Counted from the first letter of the stretch, positions 7,298 to 17,699 are shown. The stretch: DNA of 64,000 bases from Eubacteriales bacterium (GCA_030533415.1 JAUNJE010000003.1:54413-118412); one strand, 5' to 3'. Translations and numbers: made by a program. Notes: generated by a model not told the origin, from the sequence alone.

Positions 7298-9301
7298 TTA
7301 CCCCGGGGACTCCGTTACCGGAGGGACCTCTGTAGCGGGAGGTTCGGTAGGCTCACTGGTTTCGGGCGTGTCGGTGGATTCCGGTGGATCGGTGATGGTG
7401 GGAGGCGTGGTGGCTTCGGTGGGAGCCACCGTCGGCTGTGTGGTTTCCTCCGGCGCCGCTACCCGGGCCACGATTTTGTTCACCGTCTTATACTGGGAAT
7501 TTGCTTCAAATTCCCGGGAGATCAATGCGTTGGTTTCTTTGTTATACTTGAGCTTGTAGGTTTTGACGTAATAGCCAGTGGTGCCTTTCTGGATCACATC
7601 CCCGTCCTGGTAGCCTTCGGCATTGTTATATTCGAAGTCCACATATTCCGTATCGGGGGTATAGGTATTGGTGATCTGGTATTCCATCTTGACATAATAG
7701 TCCCGCTGGTCGGTGCCCAGGATCTTGATCTTCACATATCCATCGGATACCTCGGCTTCGATCCGGATGGGGAAATTCGAGCTGTTTTTGAACTTAAAGT
7801 CCGGAGACCCCCAGCTGACCGTGGCGTCCATACCGTAGTCGATGTAGCTGACGGGGAAACCGTGGTTGATTCTGGAAACGGTTTGCAGATCGGACAGCAG
7901 CGTGCAGTAGTACAGGGTGGAAGATACCTGGCAGATGCCGCCGCCGATGGAATCCACCAGATCGTTTCCGGAATAAGCGGGGGCGGACTTGTAGCCCTTC
8001 GCGGAGGTACGCTGACCCAAGGTATCATTGAAAGAGAAGGTTTCACCGGGATCCAGCACAAGACCATTCAGCGCCTGGCAGGCCAGCCGCAGGTTGGTGT
8101 TGCGGTTTTCGTTATTGGTGTGGGGGGTCTTGCATTCGCCCAGCACGTCCCGGAAGAAAACATCCTCATCCAGAATGTCCGGTTCCACATATTCCATGGG
8201 AACGCGGACCTCTTCGCCGTAGCCCGCCTTGTTGACGAGTGTTTGGGCGGCCTCCTTGTCGAAGCGGTAGCCATAGGAGCCGGGAATGGTCTTGTAGTTC
8301 TGCATATCCACCGTCGCGTCCACGGGGTCTATGCAGATTTCCGCATAAATGGCGTCCAGATCCACAGGATCAGGCTCGGACACCGGGGAAATATCCTCCA
8401 CCGTCACCAGGAATTCATGCAGGCTGTAGGCATCCAGGATTTGATTGTATACCGTGTCCAGGTCAAAGCTGATGCCGGGGGTGCCCATGGTGATGACCAG
8501 GGTCTGACAGGGGGCGTCCTCGTCAAACTGGTCGGTAGCCAGCTCCGGCTGCTCGCCCTCCAGGGTGTAGCTTGCCTGGGTCAGAGCGCTGCCGGCTTCC
8601 TCGGCGTAGGTTTCCAGCACGTCCCGGACGTAGGTTTCGTTCAGTTCCAGATAGGGAAGCAGGGCGATGATGTGGTTGCCGGTAAGGGAGGCCTGGTAGG
8701 CCTTTTCCTGCTCGGCTTTTGTGCCGGTGCGGCCGTAGTCGTAGGCGGCGTTGACCGCCGCTTTTACATCCAGCTTTACGTTTACGTCGCCGGGGGCCAG
8801 CCGCAGGGTGGTTCCGTCCAGATCGACGACCATGTATTCCTTGGCGTAGCTTTGGACGACGGTCTGATTTACGGCGCTGATGGCTTCATTTTTGGTCATA
8901 CCGCCGACATTGACGCCGGCAATCAGCACGTTGTTCAGAATCTTCCCGCCATAGGGATCCGAGGTGCCGGCAAAGAAAACGGCGGTGATGCCCACAATCA
9001 GAATCAGCGCCACGGCGCATACGGCGGCCAGGACGATTTTTTTGTTTTTGCTGCAGAAATCCATGGCCTTGCCGCAGAAGTCCAGTACCTTTCCGGTGAA
9101 GGAATCGTCTTCGGATTCCGGTTCTTCGTATGGTTCTTCGGCTTCCGGAAACAGCTCGAAGGCTTCCAAATCAGGCTCCCGGGGATCCGGGATGGGGGGC
9201 GGAGGAGCAGACGCCTGCCCGGTTACCTGACGGAAGGCCTGTTCAATCTTAAGGTCTTCGTCCCGGGGCGGGCGGGGATTGGAAAATTTACCTTGTGCCA
9301 T
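7298..9301 (-). CDS. VanW-domain surface protein with Pro/Thr/Glu tail (paralogue 2)
   Basis: 667 residues, a longer relative of the downstream gene. From the N-terminus: about 80 cytoplasmic residues rich in Pro and acids, a transmembrane helix (about 84-108, KKIVLAAVCAVALILIVG), a PG_binding_4-like domain (DPYGGKILNNVLIAGVNVGGM), a VanW domain with GGGICQVSSTLYY (near 452), a G5-like beta stretch, and a low-complexity Thr/Pro/Glu tail of about 50 residues ending TESPG. The tail looks like a wall-spanning linker, but no LPXTG sorting signal follows. ATG at 9301 has GGAGG 8 bases upstream. Promoter TTGCAA-N16-TATAAT. The VanW core is clearly homologous to paralogue 1, so the pair arose by tandem duplication followed by domain gain or loss. 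Confidence 0.85.
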   Translation of the reverse strand: MAQGKFSNPRPPRDEDLKIEQAFRQVTGQASAPPPPIPDPREPDLEAFELFPEAEEPYEEPESEDDSFTGKVLDFCGKAMDFCSKNKKIVLAAVCAVALILIVGITAVFFAGTSDPYGGKILNNVLIAGVNVGGMTKNEAISAVNQTVVQSYAKEYMVVDLDGTTLRLAPGDVNVKLDVKAAVNAAYDYGRTGTKAEQEKAYQASLTGNHIIALLPYLELNETYVRDVLETYAEEAGSALTQASYTLEGEQPELATDQFDEDAPCQTLVITMGTPGISFDLDTVYNQILDAYSLHEFLVTVEDISPVSEPDPVDLDAIYAEICIDPVDATVDMQNYKTIPGSYGYRFDKEAAQTLVNKAGYGEEVRVPMEYVEPDILDEDVFFRDVLGECKTPHTNNENRNTNLRLACQALNGLVLDPGETFSFNDTLGQRTSAKGYKSAPAYSGNDLVDSIGGGICQVSSTLYYCTLLSDLQTVSRINHGFPVSYIDYGMDATVSWGSPDFKFKNSSNFPIRIEAEVSDGYVKIKILGTDQRDYYVKMEYQITNTYTPDTEYVDFEYNNAEGYQDGDVIQKGTTGYYVKTYKLKYNKETNALISREFEANSQYKTVNKIVARVAAPEETTQPTVAPTEATTPPTITDPPESTDTPETSEPTEPPATEVPPVTESPG

Positions 9302-9341
9302 AAAATGCCTCCTGTGTGGGGATGGGGTGAAGTTTTAAGGT

Positions 9342-9369
9342 ATTATAGCATATCTTTTGAAAATTGCAA
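9342..9369 (-). promoter_or_regulatory. Promoter for VanW paralogue 2
   Basis: On the minus strand: -35 TTGCAA (9364-9369), 16-bp spacer, -10 TATAAT (9342-9347), about 40 bases before the start codon. Confidence 0.6.
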
Positions 9370-9385
9370 TCGCCCTAAACAGTTC

Positions 9386-12300
9386 TTAAGAATTGCAGGC
9401 ACTCCGGTAGCGGTCAAGGAAGACCTTGCTCTGCTTCAGGCTGTCCACACCAGTGGAAAGTTTCAGCCGCAGGGTAGGCTCCTTGGTGTTGGCCAGGAAG
9501 GTGACCCGGAGCTTGTAATCTGGGTCGGCGCAGAGGGCGCCCACAGCCTCGAAATTCAGATTGGCCAAAGTGAACAGCACATCGCCGGACTTTTGGCGGA
9601 TGTCCTTGATACCTGCCTCGCGTGCTTCGGCCCGGAGCAGGGCGATGTCGATGAGGTTCAGCACGCCCTTGGGCGGCTCACCGTAGCGGTCCACGATCTC
9701 ATCCAGCAGGTCGTCGGCATCCTCCTGGGTGCGCACGGCCGCCATGCGGCGGTACAGGTCCATCCGCTCCTCCCCCCGGGAGACATAATTTTTGTCCACA
9801 TTGGCAGTGACGTTCAGGTCGGCGGTACAGTCGGGGGCCTTGGGGGCGCCGCCGCGCTCTTCCAGAACGGCCTCGTCCAGCAGCTTTAGATACATGTCGT
9901 AGCCGACGCTGGACATATGGCCGGACTGCTCGGAGCCGAGCAGATTGCCAGCGCCGCGTATTTCCAGGTCCCGCATGGCGATCTTAAAGCCGGAGCCGAA
10001 TTCGGCGAAATCCCGGATGGCGGACAGGCGCTTTTCCGCGATTTCCGTCAGATTCTTATCAGGGCGGTAGGTGAAATAGGCGTAGGCATGGCGGGTGGAA
10101 CGGCCGACCCGGCCCCGGAGCTGGTGCAGCTGGGACAGGCCAAAGCGGTCGGCGTTTTCAATAATCAGCGTGTTGACGTTGGGAATGTCCAGACCGGTCT
10201 CGATGATGGTGGTACAGACCAGCACCTGAATTTCCCCCTCCGTCATGGACTGCATCACATCGCTGAGGGCGTCCTCCCCCATCTGGCCATGGGCGACAGC
10301 GACGGACAGGCCGGGGATACGGCGCTTCAGAGCGGAGGCGCATTGGTCGATGGTCTCGGTGCGGTTGTGCAGGTAGTAAACCTGGCCGCCCCGTTCCACC
10401 TCCCGGCGGATGGCGTCGTCAATGACCGCGTCGTTATGCTCCATGACGAAGGTCTGGACCGGGTAGCGGTCGGCGGGAGGCTCCTCAATGGTGGACATGT
10501 CCCGCAGGCCGGAGAGGGCCATATTCAGTGTCCGGGGGATGGGGGTGGCGGACAGGGTCAGTACATCCACACCCTTGGACATTTCCTTCAGCCGTTCCTT
10601 ATGGCTGACGCCGAAGCGCTGCTCCTCGTCAATGATCAGCAGCCCCAGGTCCTTGAACTGGATGCTTTTTTGCAGCAGCTTGTGAGTGCCGATGATCAGG
10701 TCCACATTGCCGGAGCGGAGGTTTTGAAGGGTGCGCTGCTGCATTTTCGTGGTGCGGAAACGGCTCAGAACATCAATGTTTACCGGGAAGCCCCGGAACC
10801 GGGCTACGGCAGTCTGATAATGCTGCTGGGCCAGGACCGTGGTAGGAACCAAAATGGCTGCCTGTTTGCCGTCCATGACAGCTTTCATGACCGCCCGCAG
10901 GGCGACCTCTGTTTTACCGAAGCCCACATCACCGCAAAGCAGGCGGTCCATGGGCGTGGGGGATTCCATATCACGTTTGATGTCGGCGATGCAGCGCAGC
11001 TGGTCGTCAGTTTCGGGATAGGGGAAGTTATCTTCAAATTCCTTCTGCCAGGGGGCGTCGGCGGAGAAGGCAAAGCCGGGCTGACGCTTCCGGGCGGCGT
11101 AAAGCTGAATCAGTTCCCCGGCCATGTCCTTGGCGGCCTTTCGGGCTTTGGCTTTGGTTTTCTGCCAGGCGTCAGAGCCGATTTTGTTCAGCTTCACGTT
11201 GGATTCCTCGCCGCCACCGCCGATGTATTTGCTGACCAGGTCCAGCTGGGTGGCGGGGACAAACAGAGTGTCGCTGCCCTGATAGGCGATTTTGATGTAG
11301 TCCTTAATGGCGTTGTCCACCTTGATCTGTTCCATGGCAACGAAACGGCCAATGCCGTAGTTTTCGTGCACTACCAGGTCGCCAGGGGTCAGGTCGGTGA
11401 AGGAATTCAGCTTTTGCCGGTTGGTGGTCTCTTTTTTAACGGCTCTGCGTCTTGGCTCGCTCTTGGCAATGAGCTGGCCCTCCGTTAGAACGGCGATTTT
11501 TGACAGGGGATACTCCATGCCGAAAGGAAGGGTGCCGTCGGTCAGCAGGATCTGTCCGCACTTGGGCAGGGCCGTAAGCGGAATGCAGAGGAAAGCGGAC
11601 AGACCCTTTTCCCGCAGCATCTGCTGCAGTAACTCCGCCCGGCGGCGGGAGCCGCAGAGGACCAAACTGCCAAATTCCATTTTCTGATAATGGGTCAAAT
11701 CGGATGCGGCGGTATCCAGGTTGCCGCCGTAGCCGGGCAGCTGCTTGGCAGTCAGGGGAAACAGCTGCTTCGGGGGGCAGTCCTCAGGATATGCGGTGCC
11801 GCCAAAGGCGTCAAAATAAACCACGGCCCGGCCCCGGATGCCGCGGCAGAAGTCCTCCCATTGGCAGACATAGTCGCACAACTCTCCGGCGACCAGTCCG
11901 CCTTGGAGCATGCTGTCCAGCTGCATCCCTACTTCATCAGAACGGGTGCGGGCGGCCCGGTGAAGGTTGGCATGGTCGCAGATAATAAGCACGGCATCCG
12001 CAGGAATATAATCTGTGGCGGTTGCCATTTCCGAATAGATCAGAGCCATATACCGGTCGGAAGCGGGATTGGACGTGCCGTTTTCATATTTTTCCAGGTC
12101 TTTTGTCAGGGTGGAAACAAGGGCCTCGTTGACATTTTTCCGCCGCTTTTGGCGGGCAATCATGGAGGAAATGTCCTTGCACAGCCCCGCGATTCCGCCG
12201 GGGTGCAGATTTGGCTGGGTTTCGCCTACGGGCAGAATGGTAACGGATTCGATATTTTCGTTGCGCCGCTGGGTGCCAGGGTCAAAATAGCCCATAGTGT

Positions 12301-12898
12301 CCAGCACATCGCCAAAAAATTCGGCGCGGATGGGTTGATCGGAGGCAGGGGAAAAAATGTCGATGATGCCGCCCCGGACGGCGAACTGGCCGCTGCCCTC
12401 TACCATACCGCAGCGGCTGTAGCCTGCGGCGGTAAGCTTGTGAATCAGCTGCTCCATAGGATATTCACACCCTGTTTCCAGCGTAAAGGCGGCATCCATC
12501 AGTATGGATTTGGGCATGGTGCGCTGGCTGAGGGATTCCCAGCTCATGATTTGCAGAGAGGTTTTCCCGGTGGCCAGGTCGTACAGCTGGCGCAGACGCT
12601 TCTGTTCCCAGGCCCGGGAAACCACTGCGGCATCATAGAGCGTTAGGTCACGGCCGGGAAGGATGGGGGCAGTGCCTTCCAGGAAGCCTTTCAGCTCCGT
12701 CTGGAGCCGCCTGGCGGCCATATCATCCTGACACAGGATCACGATGGGACGGTTCAGGTCGCGGCACAGGCCGGCAATCATATGGCTGCGGTTGATCTGG
12801 CCTATGCCGGTCACTGCGGCACTTTCGCCGTTTTCCAGGGCCGCCCTCAGGGCGGTATATTCGGGAATGGTTTTGAGCAAAGAGAGGAGTTGTTCCAT
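9386..12898 (-). CDS. mfd: Transcription-repair coupling factor
   Basis: Mfd removes RNA polymerase stalled at DNA lesions and recruits UvrA. 1170 residues, normal size. Visible parts: UvrB-homology N-terminal module (GSGQFAVRGGIIDIFSPASD), the polymerase-interaction (CarD-like) domain (LTPGDLVVHENYGIGRFVAME), RecG-like translocase with Walker A GDVGFGKTEVA (about 655), DEEQRFG (about 755), helicase motif VI region (LHQLRGRVGRS), and a C-terminal TRCF domain. The start ATG at 12898 follows GAGGTAAC; a longer reading frame upstream is only fortuitous opening. It is the last gene of prs-pth-mfd. Together with uvrA and uvrB nearby, it gives most of the excision-repair machinery within 12 kb. Confidence 0.97.
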   Translation of the reverse strand: MEQLLSLLKTIPEYTALRAALENGESAAVTGIGQINRSHMIAGLCRDLNRPIVILCQDDMAARRLQTELKGFLEGTAPILPGRDLTLYDAAVVSRAWEQKRLRQLYDLATGKTSLQIMSWESLSQRTMPKSILMDAAFTLETGCEYPMEQLIHKLTAAGYSRCGMVEGSGQFAVRGGIIDIFSPASDQPIRAEFFGDVLDTMGYFDPGTQRRNENIESVTILPVGETQPNLHPGGIAGLCKDISSMIARQKRRKNVNEALVSTLTKDLEKYENGTSNPASDRYMALIYSEMATATDYIPADAVLIICDHANLHRAARTRSDEVGMQLDSMLQGGLVAGELCDYVCQWEDFCRGIRGRAVVYFDAFGGTAYPEDCPPKQLFPLTAKQLPGYGGNLDTAASDLTHYQKMEFGSLVLCGSRRRAELLQQMLREKGLSAFLCIPLTALPKCGQILLTDGTLPFGMEYPLSKIAVLTEGQLIAKSEPRRRAVKKETTNRQKLNSFTDLTPGDLVVHENYGIGRFVAMEQIKVDNAIKDYIKIAYQGSDTLFVPATQLDLVSKYIGGGGEESNVKLNKIGSDAWQKTKAKARKAAKDMAGELIQLYAARKRQPGFAFSADAPWQKEFEDNFPYPETDDQLRCIADIKRDMESPTPMDRLLCGDVGFGKTEVALRAVMKAVMDGKQAAILVPTTVLAQQHYQTAVARFRGFPVNIDVLSRFRTTKMQQRTLQNLRSGNVDLIIGTHKLLQKSIQFKDLGLLIIDEEQRFGVSHKERLKEMSKGVDVLTLSATPIPRTLNMALSGLRDMSTIEEPPADRYPVQTFVMEHNDAVIDDAIRREVERGGQVYYLHNRTETIDQCASALKRRIPGLSVAVAHGQMGEDALSDVMQSMTEGEIQVLVCTTIIETGLDIPNVNTLIIENADRFGLSQLHQLRGRVGRSTRHAYAYFTYRPDKNLTEIAEKRLSAIRDFAEFGSGFKIAMRDLEIRGAGNLLGSEQSGHMSSVGYDMYLKLLDEAVLEERGGAPKAPDCTADLNVTANVDKNYVSRGEERMDLYRRMAAVRTQEDADDLLDEIVDRYGEPPKGVLNLIDIALLRAEAREAGIKDIRQKSGDVLFTLANLNFEAVGALCADPDYKLRVTFLANTKEPTLRLKLSTGVDSLKQSKVFLDRYRSACNS

Positions 12899-12972
12899 AG
12901 CGTTACCTCGGTGATATTGTTTGCGGACAAAAAACTTTTTTGCAGTGCAGATTTCGGACAACGCGGCAATGC

Positions 12973-12999
12973 GGAAAGGGGGACTGATACCCCCTTTCC
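12973..12999. other. GC-rich hairpin between pth and mfd
   Basis: Stem GGAAAGGGGG / CCCCCTTTCC with a 7-nt loop in the 125-bp gap. The U-tract (GTGGTTTTTC) lies on the plus strand, opposite to the genes, so it is more likely an mRNA processing or attenuation structure than a terminator for pth. Confidence 0.5.
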
Positions 13000-13023
13000 G
13001 TGGTTTTTCGGCAAAATATGATT

Positions 13024-13620
13024 TTATGGTTTGCTGCCGTTGAAGCGGTTGGCCGCTTCGGGTACGCCGTGGTCGATAATGGCCAGCGCCGCACTGGCAG
13101 CATTTTTCAAAGATACGGCCAGGGCCTTTTCTTCGCCTGCGGAGAAGGTGGACAGCACCCAATCGGCCAAGTCATAGTTGGGATCGGGTTTTGCCCCGAC
13201 ACCGATCTTTACCCGGGGAAAATCCTGACTGCCCAGCTCCTGAATGATGGACTTGATGCCGTTGTGGCCTCCGGCAGAGCCATCGGCCCGGACGCGCAGA
13301 CGTCCCGGCTCCAGAGAGATATCGTCGAACAGGACAATGATCCGCTGGGGTGGGATGCCAAAGTAGGCGGAAAGCTGCAAAACAGACCGCCCGGACAGGT
13401 TCATAAAGGTCTGAGGCTTCAGCAGGAATAATTTTTTGCCGCCGTAATCTACCTGGGCATACAGGCCCTCGAATTTCAATTTTTCGACCTTGCAGTTCAA
13501 TTGCCCTGCCAGGATGTCCAGAGCGCGGAAGCCGCAGTTGTGGCGGGACTTTTCATATTCCCGCCCTGGATTGCCCAGGCCGACAATGAGCCAGCTCTCG
13601 TTTGCCGATTTGCGGAACAC
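13024..13620 (-). CDS. pth: Peptidyl-tRNA hydrolase
   Basis: Cytoplasmic esterase that recycles tRNA from drop-off peptidyl-tRNA. 198 residues, normal. Key motifs: LIVGLGNPGREYEKSRHNCGF with the catalytic His (about 29), KPQTFMNLSG (about 77-86), DDISLEPGRLRVRADGSAGGHNG (about 103-125) and PRVKIGVG. Start is a GTG at 13620, only 3 bases after the prs stop; no strong ribosome site is visible, so initiation probably depends on coupling to prs translation. Middle gene of prs-pth-mfd, an order also seen in many Firmicutes. Confidence 0.95.
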   Translation of the reverse strand: MFRKSANESWLIVGLGNPGREYEKSRHNCGFRALDILAGQLNCKVEKLKFEGLYAQVDYGGKKLFLLKPQTFMNLSGRSVLQLSAYFGIPPQRIIVLFDDISLEPGRLRVRADGSAGGHNGIKSIIQELGSQDFPRVKIGVGAKPDPNYDLADWVLSTFSAGEEKALAVSLKNAASAALAIIDHGVPEAANRFNGSKP

Positions 13621-13623
13621 GGC

Positions 13624-14589
13624 TTAAAACAGGTCGGCGATGGAGGTGGCGCCGTGGATATGCTCGATGGCACGGGCGAAAACGGGAGCCACATCCAGGA
13701 ATTTGCACTTGCCGCTGGCGGTATTGCCGACCTCAGGAATGGTATTCAGGAAGACCATTTCCTTGATGGGGCTTTCCTCCAGCCGGTCATAGGCGGGACC
13801 GGACAGAACGCCATGGGTCGCGCAGGCATAGACCTCCTTGGCACCGCCGATTTCAACCAGCGCCTTGGCGGCATTGCACAGAGAACCGGCGGTGTCCACC
13901 ATGTCATCATAGAGGATGCAGGTCTTGTCTTTGACATCGCCGATGATATTCATGACCTCAGAAACATTGGCTTTGGGACGGCGCTTGTCAACGATGGCCA
14001 GGCCCATGTGGACCTTAGCCGCGAAATTACGGGCGCGGCCTACGGAGCCAACATCAGGGGAGACCACTACAAAATCGTCATGGTTATAGTGGGTCTCGGG
14101 GAATTTGTTCATATAGTACTCCACAAAGGAGACATTGCCCAGCAGATGATCCAGGGGGATATCAAAGAAGCCCTGGATCTGGGCGGCGTGCAGGTCCATT
14201 GTCAGAATGCGGTCAGCACCGGCGGCGGTGAGCATGTTTGCTACCAGTTTGGCGGAGATGGGGTCACGGGACTTGGCTTTCCGGTCCTGGCGGGCATAAC
14301 CGAAATAAGGGATAACAGCAGTGATACGGCCGGCAGACGCACGGCGGCAGGCGTCAATCATTACCAGCAGCTCCATGAGATGGTCGTTGACGGGCTTACA
14401 GGTGGACTGGATCAGGAACACATCTGCACCACGAACAGTCTCTTCCAGAGTTACGGAAGCCTCACCGTCGGCAAAATGCTTCACAATAGCCTTGCCCATG
14501 GGGACGCCCAGTTCTTTGCAGATGGTTTCCGCTAATTTGGGGTTGGAGTTGCCGCAGAGGATCTGGATGTTTTCACCGTACGCAATCAT
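13624..14589 (-). CDS. prs: Ribose-phosphate pyrophosphokinase
   Basis: Makes PRPP from ribose-5-phosphate and ATP for nucleotide, His and Trp synthesis. 321 residues. Signatures: FADGEASVTLEETVRGADVFLIQS, the flexible loop YARQDRKAKSRDPISAK (about 99-115), the metal/ATP motif DRILTMDLHAAQIQGFF (about 124-140) and the PRPP-binding loop DDMVDTAGSLC (about 228-238). ATG preceded by GCGAGGT. First gene of prs-pth-mfd with a good promoter upstream. Confidence 0.97.
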   Translation of the reverse strand: MIAYGENIQILCGNSNPKLAETICKELGVPMGKAIVKHFADGEASVTLEETVRGADVFLIQSTCKPVNDHLMELLVMIDACRRASAGRITAVIPYFGYARQDRKAKSRDPISAKLVANMLTAAGADRILTMDLHAAQIQGFFDIPLDHLLGNVSFVEYYMNKFPETHYNHDDFVVVSPDVGSVGRARNFAAKVHMGLAIVDKRRPKANVSEVMNIIGDVKDKTCILYDDMVDTAGSLCNAAKALVEIGGAKEVYACATHGVLSGPAYDRLEESPIKEMVFLNTIPEVGNTASGKCKFLDVAPVFARAIEHIHGATSIADLF

Positions 14590-14659
14590 CGAATGAATAC
14601 CTCGCTTTTATTTTCTATATTCTGCCTCCGGACCGGGCCGGAAGCAATGTTGCAAACAC

Positions 14660-14689
14660 ATTATATCACTCCTTTACCCGGAAATGCAA
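14660..14689 (-). promoter_or_regulatory. Promoter of prs-pth-mfd
   Basis: Minus strand: -35 TTGCAT (14684-14689), 18-bp spacer, -10 TATAAT (14660-14665), about 70 bases upstream of prs. Confidence 0.65.
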
Positions 14690-14803
14690 CAGTTTAACAG
14701 GAGAAATAACGCCGAAAAAAAAGAAAAAAATATGTCAATTTCTGGCAAAGCGGCCAGATTTTTAGAAAGAAAGGAAAAACGAAATTTTGTTTGTAAAAAA
14801 GTC

Positions 14804-14832
14804 TTGTACGTTTTCAGAATATGTGATATACT
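14804..14832 (+). promoter_or_regulatory. Promoter of uvrA
   Basis: -35 TTGTAC (14804-14809), 17-bp spacer, -10 TATACT (14827-14832), giving a leader of about 30 bases. An A/T-rich GAAATTTTGTTT just upstream resembles a degraded LexA box (GAACN4GTTC) but does not match it. Confidence 0.7.
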
Positions 14833-14867
14833 AACGCATAATGATCTATATAAACAGGAGCTACACT

Positions 14868-17696
14868 ATGAACGACACAATCAGAATTCAGGGCGCAAGG
14901 GAAAATAACCTGAAAAACGTGAATCTGACCATCCCCAGGGACAAACTGGTGGTGTTTACCGGACTGAGCGGCTCCGGCAAATCCAGCCTGGCTTTCGACA
15001 CCATCTATGCCGAGGGCCAGCGGCGGTATGTGGAGAGCCTCAGTTCCTACGCCCGGCAGTTTTTGGGACAGATGGACAAACCGGATGTGGATTCCATAGA
15101 CGGCCTTTCTCCCGCCATTTCCATCGACCAGAAGACGACCTCCAAGAATCCCCGTTCCACGGTGGGGACGGTTACGGAGGTTTATGATTACCTGCGCCTG
15201 CTGTGGGCACGGGTGGGCATTCCCCATTGCCCCAAATGCGGAAAGGAGATCCGCCGCCAGACCATTGACCAGATCGTGGACCGGGTGGAGGCCTTGGGGG
15301 AGGGGACCCGTTTCCTAGTACTGTCTCCCGTGATCCGCGGCAAAAAAGGCGAGCACAAAAAGGTTTTTGAGGACGCCCGGAAGTCCGGCTTTGCCCGGGT
15401 GCGGGTGGACGGAATTCTCTATGACCTGACGGAAGAGATCAAATGTGAGAAGAATAAGAAGCACACCATTGACCTGGTGGTTGACCGCTTGGTGCTGAAG
15501 GAAGGCCTGCGCCGCCGCCTGACGGATTCCATTGAGACGGCATGCCATCATTCCGGGGGACTGGTTACCGTTGAATTGCCCGGCAGCAAGGAGGAACTGA
15601 GTTTTTCTCAGAATTATGCCTGTGATGACTGCGGCATCAGCCTGACGGAGCTGGAGCCAAGAATGTTTTCCTTCAACAATCCCAGCGGCGCCTGCCCCAG
15701 CTGTACCGGATTGGGCTTCCGCCTGGTACCGGATGAGGACCTGGTGATTCCCGATAAGGACAAATCTATTTTTGATGGGGCAATTCAGGCCTCCGGCTGG
15801 CAGAGCGCCCGGACGGATTCCATTTTTCGGATGTATTTTGAGGCGTTGGCCCAAAAGTACCATTTTTCTCTGACAGCGCCGGTGAAAGAGCTTTCTCCGG
15901 CGGTCATGGATGTGATCCTCTACGGCACCAAAGGGGAGAAACTGCGCATGACTTATAACCGGGGAACCGGTATGGGGGTCCTGGAACAGCCCTTCGAGGG
16001 CATCATGAACAACATCAGCCGGCGTTACCGGGAGACCCAATCCGATGCCGCCCGGAAGGAGCTGGAGGAGTGTATGGCCACGGCTCCCTGCCCCCTGTGC
16101 GGCGGTGACCGGCTGTCCGACATCGCCCGGGCCGTTACCGTAGGCGGCATTGGCATTATGGACTTTTGCCGCATGAGCATCCGGGACGAACTGAAATTTA
16201 TGGAGCAGCTGCACTTGGACGGCAATATGGCTCTGGTGGCGGAGCAGATCGTCAAGGAGATCAAATCCCGGCTGCAATTCCTGACGGATGTGGGCCTGAG
16301 CTATCTGACCCTGTCGCGGGCGGCAGGTACCCTTTCCGGCGGCGAGAGCCAGCGTATCCGTCTGGCGACCCAGATCGGTTCCTCCCTGATGGGGGTGCTG
16401 TATATCCTGGATGAGCCATCCATTGGCCTGCACCAGCGGGATAATGAAAAGCTGCTGGGGACCTTGCGGCATCTGCGGGATATCGGCAACACCCTGATCG
16501 TGGTGGAGCATGACGAGGATACCATGCGGGCTGCGGATTTTATTGTGGATGTGGGTCCCGGCGCGGGCAGTCATGGCGGCGAAATCGTGGCGGCGGGAAC
16601 GCTGGAGGAGGTCATCGCCTGTGACCGCTCCGTAACGGGACAGTACCTGTCCGGTGTGAAGAAGATCCCTGTCCCCTCCGCCAGGCGCGCGGGGAACGGC
16701 AAGGTGCTTCGCATCCTGGGAGCCTCGGAAAACAACCTGAAGAATGTGGATGTGGACATTCCCCTGGGAACTCTGACCTGTGTCACCGGTGTGTCCGGCT
16801 CCGGAAAGTCCAGTCTTGTGAATGAAGTCCTGAACAAGACCCTGCTGGGCCAGCTGAACCATGCCCGCACACGGCCCGGCGCATGCCGGGGCATTGAGGG
16901 GATCAGACAGCTGGACAAGGTCATCGACATTGACCAAAGTCCCATCGGCAGGACGCCCCGCTCCAACCCTGCCACTTATACCGGCCTGTTTAACGACATC
17001 CGGGATTTGTTTGCCTCCACCAATGACGCAAAGCTTCGGGGCTACGGTCCCGGCCGCTTCTCCTTCAATGTCAAGGGCGGCCGGTGTGAGGCCTGCTGCG
17101 GCGACGGCCTGGTGAAGATCGAGATGCACTTTCTGTCCGATGTGTATGTCCCCTGTGAAGTCTGCCATGGAGCAAGATATAACCGGGAGACCTTGGAGGT
17201 GCAGTACAAGGGCAAGAATATTGCCCAGGTCCTGGACATGACAGCGGAGGAAGCGGTGGATTTCTTCGAGAACCTGCCCAAGATCCGCAGAAAGGCCCAA
17301 ACCTTGGTAGAGGTTGGCCTGGGCTATGTGAAGCTGGGCCAGTCCAGCACCACCCTGTCCGGCGGTGAGGCCCAGCGGGTCAAGCTGGCAACGGAGCTGG
17401 CAAGGGTGTCCACGGGCAGGACAATCTATATTCTGGACGAACCGACCACCGGCCTCCATGCTGCGGATGTACACAAGCTCATCGAGGTTTTGCAGCGGCT
17501 GGTGGATGCGGGCAATACGGTGCTGGTCATCGAGCACAATCTGGATGTTATCAAAACGGCGGACCATATTATCGACCTTGGCCCTGAGGGCGGTGACGGC
17601 GGCGGCTATATTGTGGCTACCGGCACCCCGGAGGCGGTGGCCCGGGTGGAAGGAAGCTACACGGGGCAGTATCTCCGGCCCTATCTGGAAAAATAA
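14868..17696 (+). CDS. uvrA: Excinuclease ABC subunit A
   Basis: DNA-damage sensor ATPase of nucleotide excision repair that loads UvrB. 942 residues. Two ABC modules: Walker [13 protein letters not shown] (about 32-43) and [12 protein letters not shown] (about 640-651), with the [13 protein letters not shown] signatures and [12 protein letters not shown] and [13 protein letters not shown]. Zinc-binding cysteine pairs CPKCG, CDDCG/CPSC, CPLCG and [12 protein letters not shown] are intact. ATG at 14868 is chosen over 14841 because CAGGAG lies 8 bases before it. Own promoter and terminator; not in an operon with uvrB, which is 2.2 kb downstream. Confidence 0.97.
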   Translation: MNDTIRIQGARENNLKNVNLTIPRDKLVVFTGLSGSGKSSLAFDTIYAEGQRRYVESLSSYARQFLGQMDKPDVDSIDGLSPAISIDQKTTSKNPRSTVGTVTEVYDYLRLLWARVGIPHCPKCGKEIRRQTIDQIVDRVEALGEGTRFLVLSPVIRGKKGEHKKVFEDARKSGFARVRVDGILYDLTEEIKCEKNKKHTIDLVVDRLVLKEGLRRRLTDSIETACHHSGGLVTVELPGSKEELSFSQNYACDDCGISLTELEPRMFSFNNPSGACPSCTGLGFRLVPDEDLVIPDKDKSIFDGAIQASGWQSARTDSIFRMYFEALAQKYHFSLTAPVKELSPAVMDVILYGTKGEKLRMTYNRGTGMGVLEQPFEGIMNNISRRYRETQSDAARKELEECMATAPCPLCGGDRLSDIARAVTVGGIGIMDFCRMSIRDELKFMEQLHLDGNMALVAEQIVKEIKSRLQFLTDVGLSYLTLSRAAGTLSGGESQRIRLATQIGSSLMGVLYILDEPSIGLHQRDNEKLLGTLRHLRDIGNTLIVVEHDEDTMRAADFIVDVGPGAGSHGGEIVAAGTLEEVIACDRSVTGQYLSGVKKIPVPSARRAGNGKVLRILGASENNLKNVDVDIPLGTLTCVTGVSGSGKSSLVNEVLNKTLLGQLNHARTRPGACRGIEGIRQLDKVIDIDQSPIGRTPRSNPATYTGLFNDIRDLFASTNDAKLRGYGPGRFSFNVKGGRCEACCGDGLVKIEMHFLSDVYVPCEVCHGARYNRETLEVQYKGKNIAQVLDMTAEEAVDFFENLPKIRRKAQTLVEVGLGYVKLGQSSTTLSGGEAQRVKLATELARVSTGRTIYILDEPTTGLHAADVHKLIEVLQRLVDAGNTVLVIEHNLDVIKTADHIIDLGPEGGDGGGYIVATGTPEAVARVEGSYTGQYLRPYLEK

Positions 17697-17699
17697 AAG

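Noticed and set aside
5614-9301. Vancomycin resistance based on VanW genes
   Set aside because: VanW-domain proteins are common in susceptible Clostridia; no vanH, vanA/B, vanX, vanR or vanS is present, and ddl is of the ordinary D-Ala-D-Ala type.
7178-9889. A 903-codon open frame on the plus strand
   Set aside because: It runs antisense through the second VanW gene and the end of mfd; composition is that of a shadow frame in GC-rich coding DNA, it has no ribosome site and no domain.
9917-12646. Long plus-strand frames inside mfd
   Set aside because: Antisense shadows of mfd with no start signals.
12899-13162. Longer mfd starting at 13162
   Set aside because: The extra codons overlap pth in another frame and lack family similarity; the ATG at 12898 has a good ribosome site and starts the normal Mfd sequence.
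14771-14800. Possible LexA/SOS box before uvrA
   Set aside because: The best match, GAAATTTTGTTT, deviates from GAACN4GTTC at key positions; no box was found before uvrB either.
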